This document shows, in pieces, positions 1-10,948 of a DNA stretch of 64,000 nucleotides. Location of the stretch: assembly GCA_003971905.1 (NCBI GenBank), contig RSEE01000164.1, positions 1 to 64,000 of the forward strand. The letters run 5' to 3'. Source of the DNA: Moniliella sp. 'wahieum' (lineage: Eukaryota; Basidiomycota; Moniliellomycetes; Moniliellales; Moniliellaceae). Position numbers and translations under genes: made by a program. The first letter of the stretch is position 1. Each line of letters opens with the position of its first letter. The notes under the pieces are model-generated. The model was given only the letters and a program-made list of their open reading frames with translations. It had not been told where the DNA came from and did no database searches.

Positions 1-3000
1 CAGCAACTGGACGCCTCTCCCTCGCGCAAATCTCCATCCTCGCCCTCTGGGATCCATGTTCTGTCGCGACCAGTTGAACCTGGGCTACCGACGCGGACGA
101 GTTCGTCGGATTCACATGCGACACTGCCGTCATCATCATCGTTCCCGACGATAGGCATAGCGCCGGTGTCCCCTCCTGCATCATCATCGGCAACAAATAC
201 CAGTGGCTTCCCCACTACTGGACGTTCCTCTTTCGCTGGGAGCGCACGATCCCCATTTCCATCCCTCCCGTCTGGACGAGGGGTTTGGCACCGGCGCCAC
301 GCCCACGAAAGCAGTCCAAAGTACAGCGGATGGCAGCTCAATTGGAGCAACGCAGCACTGATGCCCCCCCTCCCGCACCAGCTCCGCTCTGGAGCCGTGC
401 TGATGCTCCCCCTCCGATAGCAACCGCGCTCCAGAGCCAGACTCCCGCGAATGCTTCCGCACCAAGTTTGCCTAGTCCCTCAACTCCACGCGGGAAAAAA
501 GGATCCAAGTCCCTCCCCGACGGCGTTCGCCCCCGCCTCGTGGTCGGCCGCATTCTCCACTTCCATCCAAGCGTGCGCACGAACCTTTCCCCCGTTACCT
601 ACATCTCCTCCTGTATCTCCATCGAGCTTGCCCGATGCGGCCAGCAGCTACAGGCTCTGTCGCAAACGCCGGCTACCTCCCTTTCGCCAAAGGCTCATAA
701 TGCGGTGCTTGACAAGGAGAAATCTCAATCGCCGGTATTGGGGGAACCTTTCAGCTGGTCATCCGAGCCGCCCACTGTGCCAACTCCAACCCTGATGTTG
801 GTCAGGCACCTTTATCTCCGCCCACGGGTGATCCAGTTCAGCGAGCGCGAGAACGTGCACGCCGTTTGGCGGCGCTGTCTCGGGGGAGCGCAGGATCCCC
901 GTCTGACCATCCGAACGAGCCAGGAGATCTATTCTTGCCGCACCAAAGTCCTCCCGCCCAGTTGTCCGCAGCAGTTCAGCCACCGGCTCCTGCTGTCGTG
1001 CTAGAGCAAGACCATTCTGTTTCACCTGCAAGCCCCCTCCCAGTCGCGCCGCCAGCCCCTGCATTCGACCTCAGGCCGGCCTCTTCGGTGAAACAATCAT
1101 TCGAATACGAGCATGCTCTCCGCTCCTCGGAGGATTTGGTGCCCAATTTGGATTTGGCCTCACCTGCTGTGCCTGCAGCTCGTCCGTCAGAGGATAGCAT
1201 GTCACCCTTCGAATTTGGTTCCTCGGGCGTTTCCACGCAACGTTTGCCGGAAGACATTTTTGCTCTCCCTCTGCAGGATCATTCGCCATCGGGACAGAAG
1301 AGGTAAAGGACATGCCCGATGCCCATGCGCTGCCTCAATCTGTCCAGATCACTACACCGCCCGCCTCGTCTGCAACAGCGCCCCTATCTCCCCTTGACCA
1401 CCCATCAACAGTGATGGCCACCGAACCGTCGCCAGTCACAACCCGAGTCTTTGGGACTGGCCCCTGCTGTTTTGACCGCAGGCTATCGAGCACTTCCTCG
1501 GCCTCGCGGCGATCGGAGGTTCCTCCAACATTGCGCGGACTAGAGTTGTTGACCGCCATGATCCAATCAGACGATCCCATGGTAGGCCTTCGGATTTGGA
1601 TCGCCCTCCCTCTTCTTCGGGCCTTGATACATCGGAAAAGCCCAGTGAGGTGCCGGCTGTTGCAGTAGAATCGCCTCACACACCGCTCCCTACTGCTTCT
1701 TGGGGCCCTCCGGAGGCAGCGTCTCCCTCGCGTTCGCCGTATGCGACATCCACATCCCATTCATCCCACCTAGCCCCAATACAACATCGGATCATCCTAT
1801 TCGACTCAATTCCCTACCCCCGGCGAACCACGATGATCGGCTACCTCCGTCGCATGTTCCAAGCAGCAGCAACAAGAGCAGCCCTCTGCTTTCTCCTCCC
1901 ACGGCAAAAGCGTCTTCGACACCGAGTATATTGTTGGGGCGTCTTCGCCTGAAATTTCTGGTACATTGGTTCCCGCGCCCGAGATTCCCGGGACTCTGGT
2001 CCCAGCCCCTGAGGTGCCGGGCACTTTGGTTCCTGCCCCTCGTGCGGTGGAGGAAGATATGAAGTCATCACATTCCTCTCGCTCTTTACTCAACTCTCCT
2101 CGGCTGAGTATGGCGAGTCTGCGGAAGTCCCCCCATCCTCCTCTTGAGTCTCCGCCCGTCATGGCGCTACCTAAGATTTTAGGCTTGGGATCTTCGCCAA
2201 GCCAACCTGAGCTGCTCCCACCTTCATCGTTCCGCCGGCCAGCATCGCTGACACGACGAAAAAGCGAGCACGATACGTCCCGAATGAGCTCGGGCTCATC
2301 AGGGCTGACTGCGCCGTCTTCTTCGGGGCCGCGTCGCTCGCCATCAGGAAAAGGAATTGGGAAACTTCTCTCCCGATTCGGAAGCATTGGTCGTCGGGGG
2401 AAGGACGAGACGGCTCCCGCATCCTAGTACACCGGGCCTCACTCCAATCCATCCATCTCCCCGAGGTCGGCCTGAACCCCAGCCAGTACGCCAAATTGCC
2501 GACTTGAGCGAAGCATTCGCTTCATCTCCTCCCGGTACCGACACGTTCCCTCGTACAACCTTGTCTGAATCCTCCCCGTTGGTTGCCGAGAAGTCTGACC
2601 CAAGCACGCGGATCGAGGCAAACGATTCGTCTGCTCACAAGACGCCTTCTATTACATCTTCAGGCCGCAATTTCAATGCAAGGACTGATAGCGGGAGTAT
2701 ACCCGAACAGCCCCATGGGACCGAAAACGCGACCCTTCCTCAAGATTCTGCCCCATTGCAACAACCTTCTACCTCTCTCCCCCAAGAGCCCGAACTGCCA
2801 CCCCCCACATCTCCAACCGAGTCACAACACAAGCAGGAGTCGCGCAAAACGGGTCGGGAAGTGGTCCGTCGCACGCTGATCTTCATTGACGATGGGGATG
2901 AGAAACGCAAGTCGCTCTTGTCCCTCGCGGCCAAGCACAAATCACTCCGAAAGCCTGATGATACGGCCGAGGCGGAACTGATGGATCTGCTCAAACGCCA

Positions 3001-4174
3001 GTCCTACCATTCTTCATCTCAAGCTGCTGCCATGGCTAGTCTTGAAGGAAGAAAGGCCTCTACGGATTCCCGTCATTCGGAGGACAGCCAATCGGTCGAG
3101 CACCTCGCTTTCTCTCCCCCTCTGCCCCGGTCTTCCTTGCCGGACCACCATTCCCGCATCTCGAGCCGTTCCAGGAGGGCTCAAGTGCGAGTCGGGTCAC
3201 GGGAAGCTTGTACTCCAGTATGTTACTTGTCCTCTTTATATCGTTCCATCCCAAGTGATCCAATGACTAACTCTCCTTTTTCTTTTGTTACATCTAAGTG
3301 GATGACCATGTGCAGTTCGAAGCACGAGAGCATGAGATGCCTCCAATTCCTGCCGAGTACCGGGACATGGTCCGTGCTCGTCCCCTCCCAACGGTGCGGC
3401 CCTGTCCCCCTCAGTCAATGGTGCTGCCGCCTTTTCTCCCGCCTTGGCAATGGGGCGGATGGGATCGAGATTACGGAACATGCCGATGGAAGTGTGGTCT
3501 GGCAAGTGATCCGCGATCTGGCCAAGCGTCATTCGATGGTGTCGTCGACAGGGAGGGACAGTACGATTTATGGGGGTGACCGGATGAGTTACTTCCCAAG
3601 GGGGTTGCGCTCGCCCCGCTTCCGCGACTCGACCTATTCAGGGGACACAGACTCTGTATTTGAGTTTACACGCCTCTCCGAGTCATCTCCTCGACTTTCG
3701 GGCGCGTTCCCTCGACCCATGTCTGGGACCTCGGTTACCACTCCAGACGATTTGAGGAATTTCTTGACGTCCCATCGCATGGCCGTTCAGGCGGCACCGG
3801 ATACGGACGATTCGTACAATTTGCCACTGCCGGATTTACCTGCGCGCGAGGCTTTGGCGCACGCCCCTGAAGAAAGCGGGGACCAAGCAGCGACACATGT
3901 CATCTGGACTACGGACGATGACATTTCGGCTATGCTGGACTCGTTGTCTCGTGGAATCGACTCGGCCAAGTTCCAGATCAAGCTGGATGGAAATGATCCG
4001 GCAGCCTCTTCCTCGATTGCTGGGCCAAGCACCGGTCCGGGGGCTCATTGGGAAGAGGAGCATGCGCGCCGTCTCCGTGTTGAGGAGGAGATCTACAACC
4101 TCTTGGCTATGCATGGTTCCCCGCCGTCTGTACCTCCTCAATCGCCCCCGGGCCCGACGACGGGGCCCTTGTGA
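1..4174 (+). CDS. Long Ser/Pro-rich protein, 5' end outside window, unknown function
   Basis: Frame 1 is open from base 1, so the gene starts upstream. The protein is low in complexity, rich in Ser, Pro, Ala and Thr, and probably mostly disordered. At 1948–2040 a 10-residue unit (VPAPEIPGTL-like) is repeated about three times. A more ordered stretch lies near 3470–3540 (IEITEHADGSVVWQVI), and the C-terminus is acidic, then charged (HVIWTTDDDISAMLDSLSRG, later EEEIYNLL). A likely 81-nt intron lies at 3218–3298 (GTATGT, CTAAC, TAAG); being a multiple of three it does not close the frame. Coding signal hops between frames near 280, 800, 1310, 1950, 2410 and 3300–3450, which I read as sequence indels. 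The stop is TGA at 4172–4174. I recognise no domain family. Presence of a coding gene is fairly sure; its exact protein is not. Confidence 0.6.
3218..3298 (+). other. Intron in the Ser/Pro-rich gene
   Basis: Donor GTATGT, a GACTAAC branch-like site about 20 nt before the acceptor, and a CTAAG end. The length is 81 nt, a multiple of three, so the reading frame stays open through it. Confidence 0.6.
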
Positions 4175-4833
4175 ATTCATACCATGATGGCGAACCCATC
4201 CTCCCACCCTCACTTCCGTTTGGCTTGTCCATACCATTCTCTCTCTGTCCTTACCACTCCTTTGGACCATCTTGTGTGATCCTCACCATGCGCTGTCCCT
4301 GTGTGTATTTTGGTGCACGCGAATAATGGAGAGGGATAAACCGCATATCTCTGTCTTACCGGACCAACCATCTCATCTGTTTGCGGCCCAGAATCTTCTT
4401 GCCCCAGTTCCCCGGATCGCTTTGGCTCCATCTTTCTCTTATCCCGGATACCATATACTTGTGTTTTCCCACCATCTTTTTCCCCCACATAAGTGCAAGG
4501 ATTCCATGGACCAATTTAAACCCATAGCTGAGCTGGGGACGTGACTCGTGACGCGTGACTGGTGCGCAGTCGCCAAAAGTGGCGCCGGTAGGGATGCGAT
4601 CTGCAGACATCGAACATGAACGTTTCAAACGCGTATGGCTGGCATGTTCTGGCCTGGCATTGCGCTGCTTTCAACTCCATGGGACCACCGGTGGGCGCAG
4701 GCAGGCCAAGAGCGCAGGAACCCAGCGCCAGAACGCGCCTCCTTCTCCGCCGCCACCACCACCGCCTAGTCTGCTTCCTCCCCCTCCCCCCCTCTTCCTC
4801 CTCTTCTTCCTCTTGCGTCCCTCTCATTCCGCC

Positions 4834-5796
4834 ATGTCCAACGCTGTGGCACGCACGGCCTCAAAGCAGAGCGCCCCCTCTACCACCAGTGCCGACCTCG
4901 CTTCGATTGACTCTTCCACCCTACCGTCCGAGGCGCAGGAGAATATATTTCTCTTTGTACCCAACCTCATTGGCTACTCTCGCGTTTTCCTTGCCCTCGG
5001 AAGTCTTTTCTTCATGGACACGCACCCCAAGTACTGCACTGTACTGTACTGTGTCTCGTGCCTGCTCGATGCCTTCGACGGCATGGCTGCCCGCGCCCTC
5101 AACCAATCGACCAAGTTTGGCGCTGTACTCGACATGATCACCGACCGGTGCGTATCTCCCTTCACCTTTCTTTTCCTACGTCTGTTGCAGATACCGGCAG
5201 TGATTGACCATAAGACATGTCACAGGTGTACCACATCGTGTTTGCTGTGCTTCCTCACCGCGGCGTGGCCCAACTACAAAATCTTGTTCCAGTTGCTCAT
5301 TGCGCTCGACTTCAGTAGCCACTACATCCACATGTACGCGGCTGTTTCGGCAGGCTCCGCGTCACACAAGAAGGTGTCCAAGGAGACAAGCAAGTGGCTG
5401 TGGTATTACTACCACAACACAAATGTGCTTTTCAGCGTCTGTGCTGCCAACGAGCTATTCTTTGTCGCACTCTACCTCATGAAGTCTTACACCACACCAT
5501 TGGGAATCCAGCCCGCGTGTCTGCTCGCGCCCCTGTTTGGGTTTGATCGGGCGCGCTCTTCTATGTGGGTTGCCGCGGCTCTCAAGGGTTCTCAAGGGCC
5601 ATGCATCCAAACTCTCCTCCGCGTCACCGCTCAACTTACCTGGCCCCAACTCCTGGGCGCCCTCACGTTCCCTGTGTGTGCCCTCAAGCAGGTGATCAAC
5701 GTGATCCAAATCACCAAGGCTTCCTCGGCTTTGGCCCAGGCTGATCGGGTGGCACGGTATGAGGCCAAGGTGGCGGCCGAAGCCAAATCGCAATAA
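4834..5796 (+). CDS. PIS1: CDP-diacylglycerol–inositol 3-phosphatidyltransferase (PI synthase)
   Basis: Makes phosphatidylinositol from CDP-diacylglycerol and myo-inositol in the ER membrane. The CDP-alcohol phosphotransferase signature D-G-x2-A-R-x8-G-x3-D-x3-D is complete at residues D82, G83, A86, R87, G96, D100 and D104. Hydrophobic segments flank it, and FSSHYIHMYAA and the C-terminal PVCALKQVINVIQ stretch match the family. The start at 4834 has a good context (GCCATGT) and follows a C/T-rich leader at 4740–4830. A 78-nt intron at 5148–5225 joins TDR to CTTSCLLCF. About 40 residues encoded near 5515–5635 have no counterpart that I recall in yeast Pis1 (220 aa); they may be a lineage insert or an unspliced intron. 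The predicted product is about 294 aa. Unlike its neighbours it has no obvious frameshift. Confidence 0.9.
   Translation: MSNAVARTASKQSAPSTTSADLASIDSSTLPSEAQENIFLFVPNLIGYSRVFLALGSLFFMDTHPKYCTVLYCVSCLLDAFDGMAARALNQSTKFGAVLDMITDRCVSPFTFLFLRLLQIPAVIDHKTCHRCTTSCLLCFLTAAWPNYKILFQLLIALDFSSHYIHMYAAVSAGSASHKKVSKETSKWLWYYYHNTNVLFSVCAANELFFVALYLMKSYTTPLGIQPACLLAPLFGFDRARSSMWVAAALKGSQGPCIQTLLRVTAQLTWPQLLGALTFPVCALKQVINVIQITKASSALAQADRVARYEAKVAAEAKSQ
5148..5225 (+). other. Intron of PIS1
   Basis: Donor GTGCGT, acceptor TCACAG, 78 nt. Splicing restores the conserved family stretch right after the last catalytic aspartate. The length is a multiple of three, so the intron is invisible to a plain ORF scan. 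Confidence 0.85.
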
Positions 5797-6570
5797 GGGC
5801 CCTCCGCCCCATCCCGCACAGTTTGAACCGAAGCAAGTTCTCGCATCCATTTCGGCTCTTTTGTCTTGGCAAGCGATTATCCATTCCACTCGTTCTTCTG
5901 ATATTCCCATTACGAGTCCCCTGGCACGAGCTACGAATCACTTCCTTGTGACCCTGCCTACGCCCGCGTTTCTTGTTTACTGGTCCTAAGGTCTCGCACA
6001 ACCTGACTGGTCCAACCGGAATGCACGTCTTCCTCCTCCCAGCCCCCACTTTTCCGCCTCATCCCTAGGGCAGCTGCCTTGGCAGTTGTTCTGGCTGCTT
6101 TATCAAGGTCTCCAGCCTCGGTTCATCCCGATACTAGTCCTAGCTTTTTGTGTAGAAAGAGCATCCACCACATACTACAGCACTTCGAAAAAATGTACAC
6201 CCACGTTGGTACCTGAGGAATCAGCCTGTTTCCTGATTCCTCGCTAGTAATAGTCTCCTAACTAGTATCCAGCACCCACGGAAACCCCGGGTGACCGCTT
6301 ACTGTTTGGAACAGAGCGGACCAAAGCAAGCTGCAGACACCATGATAGCATTACACCACTCCAGATCGCCAAAATTTTGGAGGGTATGGACCATGAAAAG
6401 GCCGCAAGACGGGCGGGCACAACCAAACGTCTCGACCCGCAGATGGAGACAGCTGGCAAGGGCGTGGACGCACGGGAGGGGGGGCTCTGAGGAGAAATGG
6501 CATATGAAGGGGGCGGGCAACAGGAAGGGCGGGTATGCAGGGCACGGATGTTTGTCAGAGCAAAATCCAT
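5797..6570. other. Convergent spacer between PIS1 and eL36
   Basis: No gene seen. It holds the 3' untranslated regions of two genes that face each other. A near-palindrome (GAATCAGCCTG then CCTGATTC) lies at about 6218–6241. Confidence 0.6.
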
Positions 6571-7018
6571 TTAGTGACCGGCACGGCGCTGCTCAGCGAT
6601 CACGTTCTGCAGGGCCTCGACCTTGGCCTTAGCGCGCTTGAGGGTACCAAGACGCTTCTTCATGAACTTGCGAGCGCGCTTGTCCTGCACCACACTCTCG
6701 AGTCAGTACAAACTCATTGCCAGGGCAGAATTGGGTCCAGGACCAGGATTCGCCAAGCACATGGATGAACGAGGGAGAAACACGAACCTTGGAGTTACGG
6801 AGGAGCTCCATGGCCCGGCGTTCGTAGGGGGCAAAGCCAGCAACCTCACGGATGACGGACTTGACAATCAAGTTCCGCTGCGACGTGTGGCCCTTCATCG
6901 CAGCCGGGCGAGCGGGAACCACGCGGCGCTCGGTCTTGTGGCCACGGGCAATGCCCCAAGCAAGGCCGGAGCGCTCAACGGTGGACTTGTGGATGGGGTT
7001 GGACGAGTTGCGGACCAT
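6571..7018 (-). CDS. RPL36: 60S ribosomal protein eL36 (L36e)
   Basis: Two exons on the minus strand: 6788–7018 and 6571–6684. The intron at 6685–6787 (103 nt) has donor GTTCGT, a CTGAC branch and a CAG acceptor. The spliced product carries the family hallmark [22 protein letters not shown]-type segment followed by [21 protein letters not shown] and the terminal RRAGH. Length is about 114 aa against roughly 100 in most eukaryotes. The extra residues are N-terminal ([18 protein letters not shown]); this start was chosen because it is the first ATG in frame. The frame is intact. It diverges from the SPX-EXS gene. Confidence 0.93.
6685..6787 (-). other. Intron of RPL36
   Basis: On the minus strand: GTTCGT donor, CTGAC branch about 20 nt before the CAG acceptor. 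It sits inside the conserved RNSK|DKRARK junction, so the splice is well fixed by homology. Confidence 0.9.
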
Positions 7019-7602
7019 GATGAGGAGTACTGGGTGAAGGTGGCCTGCAACCGTTGCCATGCACTTCAAGCACAAGCACTAGACAGACAGGCGCACCCAA
7101 ACCCTACCGCCGACAGCTGCGGCAAGTTTTTTGTAGGGTTTTCCCTTTTTACCCTGGTAGTGTTGAGCTCAATTTGCACCGAACCGTGGAATTTGAAATT
7201 TTGAAGGAAACTACTACCGTGGGGTCACAATGAGCGGTGACGCGGTGACGGTCACCTGACCTGACCAGCTTCCAGCTTCAAGCTTCAAGCTTCAAGCTTC
7301 ACTAGTGAGGCCCTCAGGCCTCGTTCCCATTCGCTGATTGGTGGCCTAGTGTTGTTGAGCATCAAACTTGAACATTGAATGTTGTCTGGGGGACCGGTGA
7401 CCTCACCGGTACCAGAGCCGGTTCGCGGCCCGGGGTTACACCGGTGATGCAGGTGATGGATGATGCGTTGCGCGTTACAGTCGATTGACGATCCCATCCT
7501 GCTGGCGGCTGGGCCCTTGGGCCACACTCCTCCACTTCTCTGCTACCCTCCGCCCCACGGCGTGCCCCCGTGCTCGACAGTGCCCCGCACACCGCCTCCG
7601 GG
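7019..7602. promoter_or_regulatory. Divergent promoter region between RPL36 and the SPX-EXS gene
   Basis: Both flanking genes point away from this interval, so it should hold both promoters. An AAACCCTA element lies near 7100, on the RPL36 side. At 7278–7320 there is a run of 7-bp units (TCA-AGCT three times, TCA-CTAG, TGA-GGCC, TCA-GGCC); see the separate entry. No TATA box is obvious. Confidence 0.5.
7278..7320. repeat. Mixed heptad tract TCA + 4-bp palindrome
   Basis: Reads TCA-AGCT at 7278, 7285 and 7292, then TCA-CTAG at 7299, TGA-GGCC at 7306, one C, and TCA-GGCC at 7314. The 7-bp spacing holds for five units while the palindromic four bases change twice, so this is not a simple microsatellite. 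Confidence 0.9.
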
Positions 7603-10552
7603 ATGAAGTTTGGCCGCTACCTGGAGGACAATGCGCAGCCGGAGTGGCGCCGCGCCTACCTCGACTACAAGGGCCTCAAGAAGCTCATCAAGCAGGTCCA
7701 GGGCCGCCGCGCTCAGCGCATCGCTGGGCAGCGTAAGCTTGCTGCCATTTCCTCCTCGCCAGCTGCCCGCCGCTGGGGCAAAATCCGGGCCAGCTTGTTT
7801 CTTGCTGGCCGCACGTCATCCGGCGAGCACCAGCCGCTTCTGCCCAGCACACCGGCCTCAGGCGGACCTCAGAGTCCGAGCGCATCAGGCTACTTCTCTA
7901 GTGGTGCTCCCTCTCCACTCCTCTCCCCTACAGTAAACGTCCCTGCCGATCTTCCTTCCATCGATTTGGCCAAGACACGCATGACGATCAATGAGTCTGT
8001 CTGCTCTGTCCCGCTTCATCCTTCCTTTGCTCCACTTGACTCAGGCATGGGCCCCACCGCACGATTTGCTCCATCGCACAGCGGCCTATTTCATCCAACC
8101 GGTAGCTTGCGGAGAGGCCCCATCCGCCCGCCATGCCTTCAGTGACGGAGGTGGGCGCGTCGACCCCTGTACATTCCGACGAGGCTTCGTTTACCTCACC
8201 ATCCTCCGAGGTGGACCCCTTGGACAACGTTCAAAAGGCGGCCAATCGTACTTACCTCAGCTTGGTTGAAGCCCACTTTGACTATCCCGAGCGCATCTTC
8301 TTTGCCGGTCTCGATTCGGAACTGCACAAGATCAACACATTTTACCTTGAACGCGAGGCGGAGTTTGAGGCACGCTTCGCTATGATTGCCCGTCAGTTAC
8401 GCGAATTAGTCGATCATCGTCGTGCGTTCAAGCGCCATGCCAGCCAGCATAATGTCTTGGGCCATATGCGCCACTTTGTGGACCTAGTACCTGGACTACC
8501 GCACAGTTCCGCCCCAGAATCCTCGGGAGATCATCCTCCAGGTAAGCCCGGCCAAAACCCGTCTGGCCATACAACGCCCGGCCGCCAAACACGCCCCGAG
8601 AGTACGCGTAGGAGGGATAACCCTCCTCTCCGACGGGTCACCACTATCTACGATGAAGAGGAGCGGCGTTGGGTAGCCGCATTGGATCATGTACCTTCTG
8701 CGGTGGCGGAGCACATCATTGCCGATGATGAGCGGACAAGAAGCGATACTGCGGCTGCGGTTCAGAGCCGGGATCCTGAAGCGTACCTGGCCGCAGCCAA
8801 GAAACTCAAAAAAGCTATGATTGAACTGTACCGCGGTTTCTGCATCCTCAAAAACTACGCGATTCTCAACCGCACAGGCTTCGTCAAGATTCTCAAGAAG
8901 GCCAGCAAAGTATTTGGTATCCATGGCTTATCGGACGCTTACCTTGCAGCTCAGGCTAAGCCTTCGCCGCTTTACACCTCGCACACAATCGACGATCTTA
9001 TAAGTTCTGCTGAGGAGCTGTTTACGGCATACTTCGAGCAGGGTGATCGTAAGCGAGCGTTGACGCGCTTGAGAAGCGTAACTAGTGGGTTTGATTCGAC
9101 TGCTCGAACCCATTATGCCTCAGTCTTCCGGGCTGGCATGGCGACGGGCCTGGCGGCAACGATGACCTTGGATGCCGTGGGAAATGCGCTAGAGATTGAT
9201 CCCCTGGCTCGGGGACCAGAATGGGAGTTTTTGGCGTGTTTACACGGCATTTTACTTGCCCACTACCTTTGCGTTTCTTTTCGGCGTCTGCCGTTTGGCG
9301 TTCCAACACTACCGCATCAATGCACCCTTCATTTTTGAGTGGGATCCACGGTCCACATTAGACCCTCATCAATCATTTGAACTGCCGGCTTGGCTCTTGC
9401 TTTCACTTGCTTTGGCTGCACGACTCTCGTTTCCTGACCCGGATGAGCCTGGACCTCCACCTTCCATCCCCCCCACGGCGTGGCCTGCTATCTGGTTGGC
9501 TGCAACAATTTTTGTCCTTCTTGTTCCGATGCGCGTCTTATGGCCCGATACCCGTGGATGGCTGCGCGAGGCTGTTCTTCGCGTTCTGTCAGCTGGCTTA
9601 GTTCCTACGTCCAGATATGCAGTCCAGTTTTCTGACTTCATTCTGGGTGACGTTGGCACCAGCTTGACCTTCTCCTTATCCACTTTGTGGCTGATGCAAT
9701 GCCAGTATCAACGAGGGGGATGGACCTGGAGCCAAGCTGGGAACGGAACATGCGACCCCAACACAAGCCGCTGGACAGGAGGCTTGTCCATGCTACCCCC
9801 ACTGATTCGTTTAACCCAGTGTCTACGCCGTTGGGTCGATTCGAGGCAAACGGTGCACTTGGTCAACGGTGGTAAGTACACGGTCAGTATTCTCAACGCG
9901 TATGCATACGCCCGCTGGCGCTGGATGGGATCGGGTCCAAGTGGACTTGGCTTGTGGCTGTGCACCGCAACACTCAACTCGGCCTACTCGGGTTCATGGG
10001 ATGTGTTGTTGGATTGGTCCTTGGGCAAGACACGCCCCGGGCTGGGGCCTGATGGTCAACCCCATCGGCTCGGCAAGCGGTTCCACTTTTTGCTCCGGGC
10101 AGATCTGATGTACCATGAGCAATGGCCCGTGTACTACTGGGCAATGGCGAGTGACTTGGTTCTCCGTCTTTCTTGGCTTCTCTACCTCATCCCTCTCCCT
10201 GGTTCCTTGTCCAGTGGGCTGGCCCGAGCTTTACTGGTGGCTTGGCTCGAAATGTTCCGGCGATGGCAGTGGATGTTCCTACGTGTGGAGAACGAGCATT
10301 TGGGTAACGCGGATCGTTACCGTGCCACGGTTGACATGCCTCTACCGTACGATATGTCCTCCGCTCAAGAAGACGACAAGCACCGCTTCGGCCATTGCCC
10401 AGACACCCTCCGACGGATTTGGCACCGATGCTGACACCAATGCCCCCGAATCCGACGACGCTGATACGGGCGTCAGCGACGTCGAGGGGAACCGGCTCGG
10501 CAGCAGGATTCTTCTCGTTCAAGCCAATGAACTCTATACATTGTCGTTTTAA
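7603..10552 (+). CDS. SYG1: SPX-EXS domain membrane protein (Syg1/Xpr1 family)
   Basis: Family members sense inositol pyrophosphates through the SPX domain and, in XPR1, export phosphate through the EXS domain. The N-terminus MKFGRYLEDNAQPEWRRAYL with YKGLKKLIK is a classic SPX start. The SPX core continues after a Ser-rich insert (RIFFAGLDSELHKINTFYLERE; LYRGFCILKNYAILNRTGFVKILKK). The EXS half has several membrane segments from about 9230, then NAYAYARWRWM and the family motif LEMFRRWQWMFLRVENEHLGN near 10250–10310. Frame changes near 8125, 9230 and 10375 are needed; no splice signals explain them, so I call them indels. The last exonic frame ends at 10552 with a Ser/Asp-rich tail. The start at 7603 is the first residue of the SPX consensus. 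Confidence 0.88.
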
Positions 10553-10948
10553 TCGCATCTTTCAGTGTTACACCCAAAGCCATCATGCAGTTCTATGTCT
10601 CCTTGTCCCTCTTCCGTGCTCATCCGTCGATTGGAGCTTGAGCGTACTATCTATGGTTTAAAAGCGGTCCTCCCTCCATTTTACTGTGCGTACTTAGTAT
10701 CTAGTCCATCTTAGAAACTTCTGGCGCCTATCGTAAGAGTGAGATCCGACCGATCACTACATCTGGGGCCCCCTAGATCGTCGTCCAAGGTCAGCGCGGT
10801 CAGCGTACTAGCTAGCATTCAAGAATTCAAGGATGACAGATGAGATCGACAGGACGTGCTCAGAACCCATCTGATCGAGCATTGCGAATCCCGTGAATTA
10901 CAAGCGAAAGGTCCAAAAAGATGTGATGGAGTGAGGGCATACTTGGAC
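10553..10948. other. Convergent spacer, no gene seen
   Basis: Separates the 3' ends of the SPX-EXS and synaptojanin genes. It holds presumed 3' untranslated sequence and short TCA-type words near 10810–10835. Confidence 0.6.
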
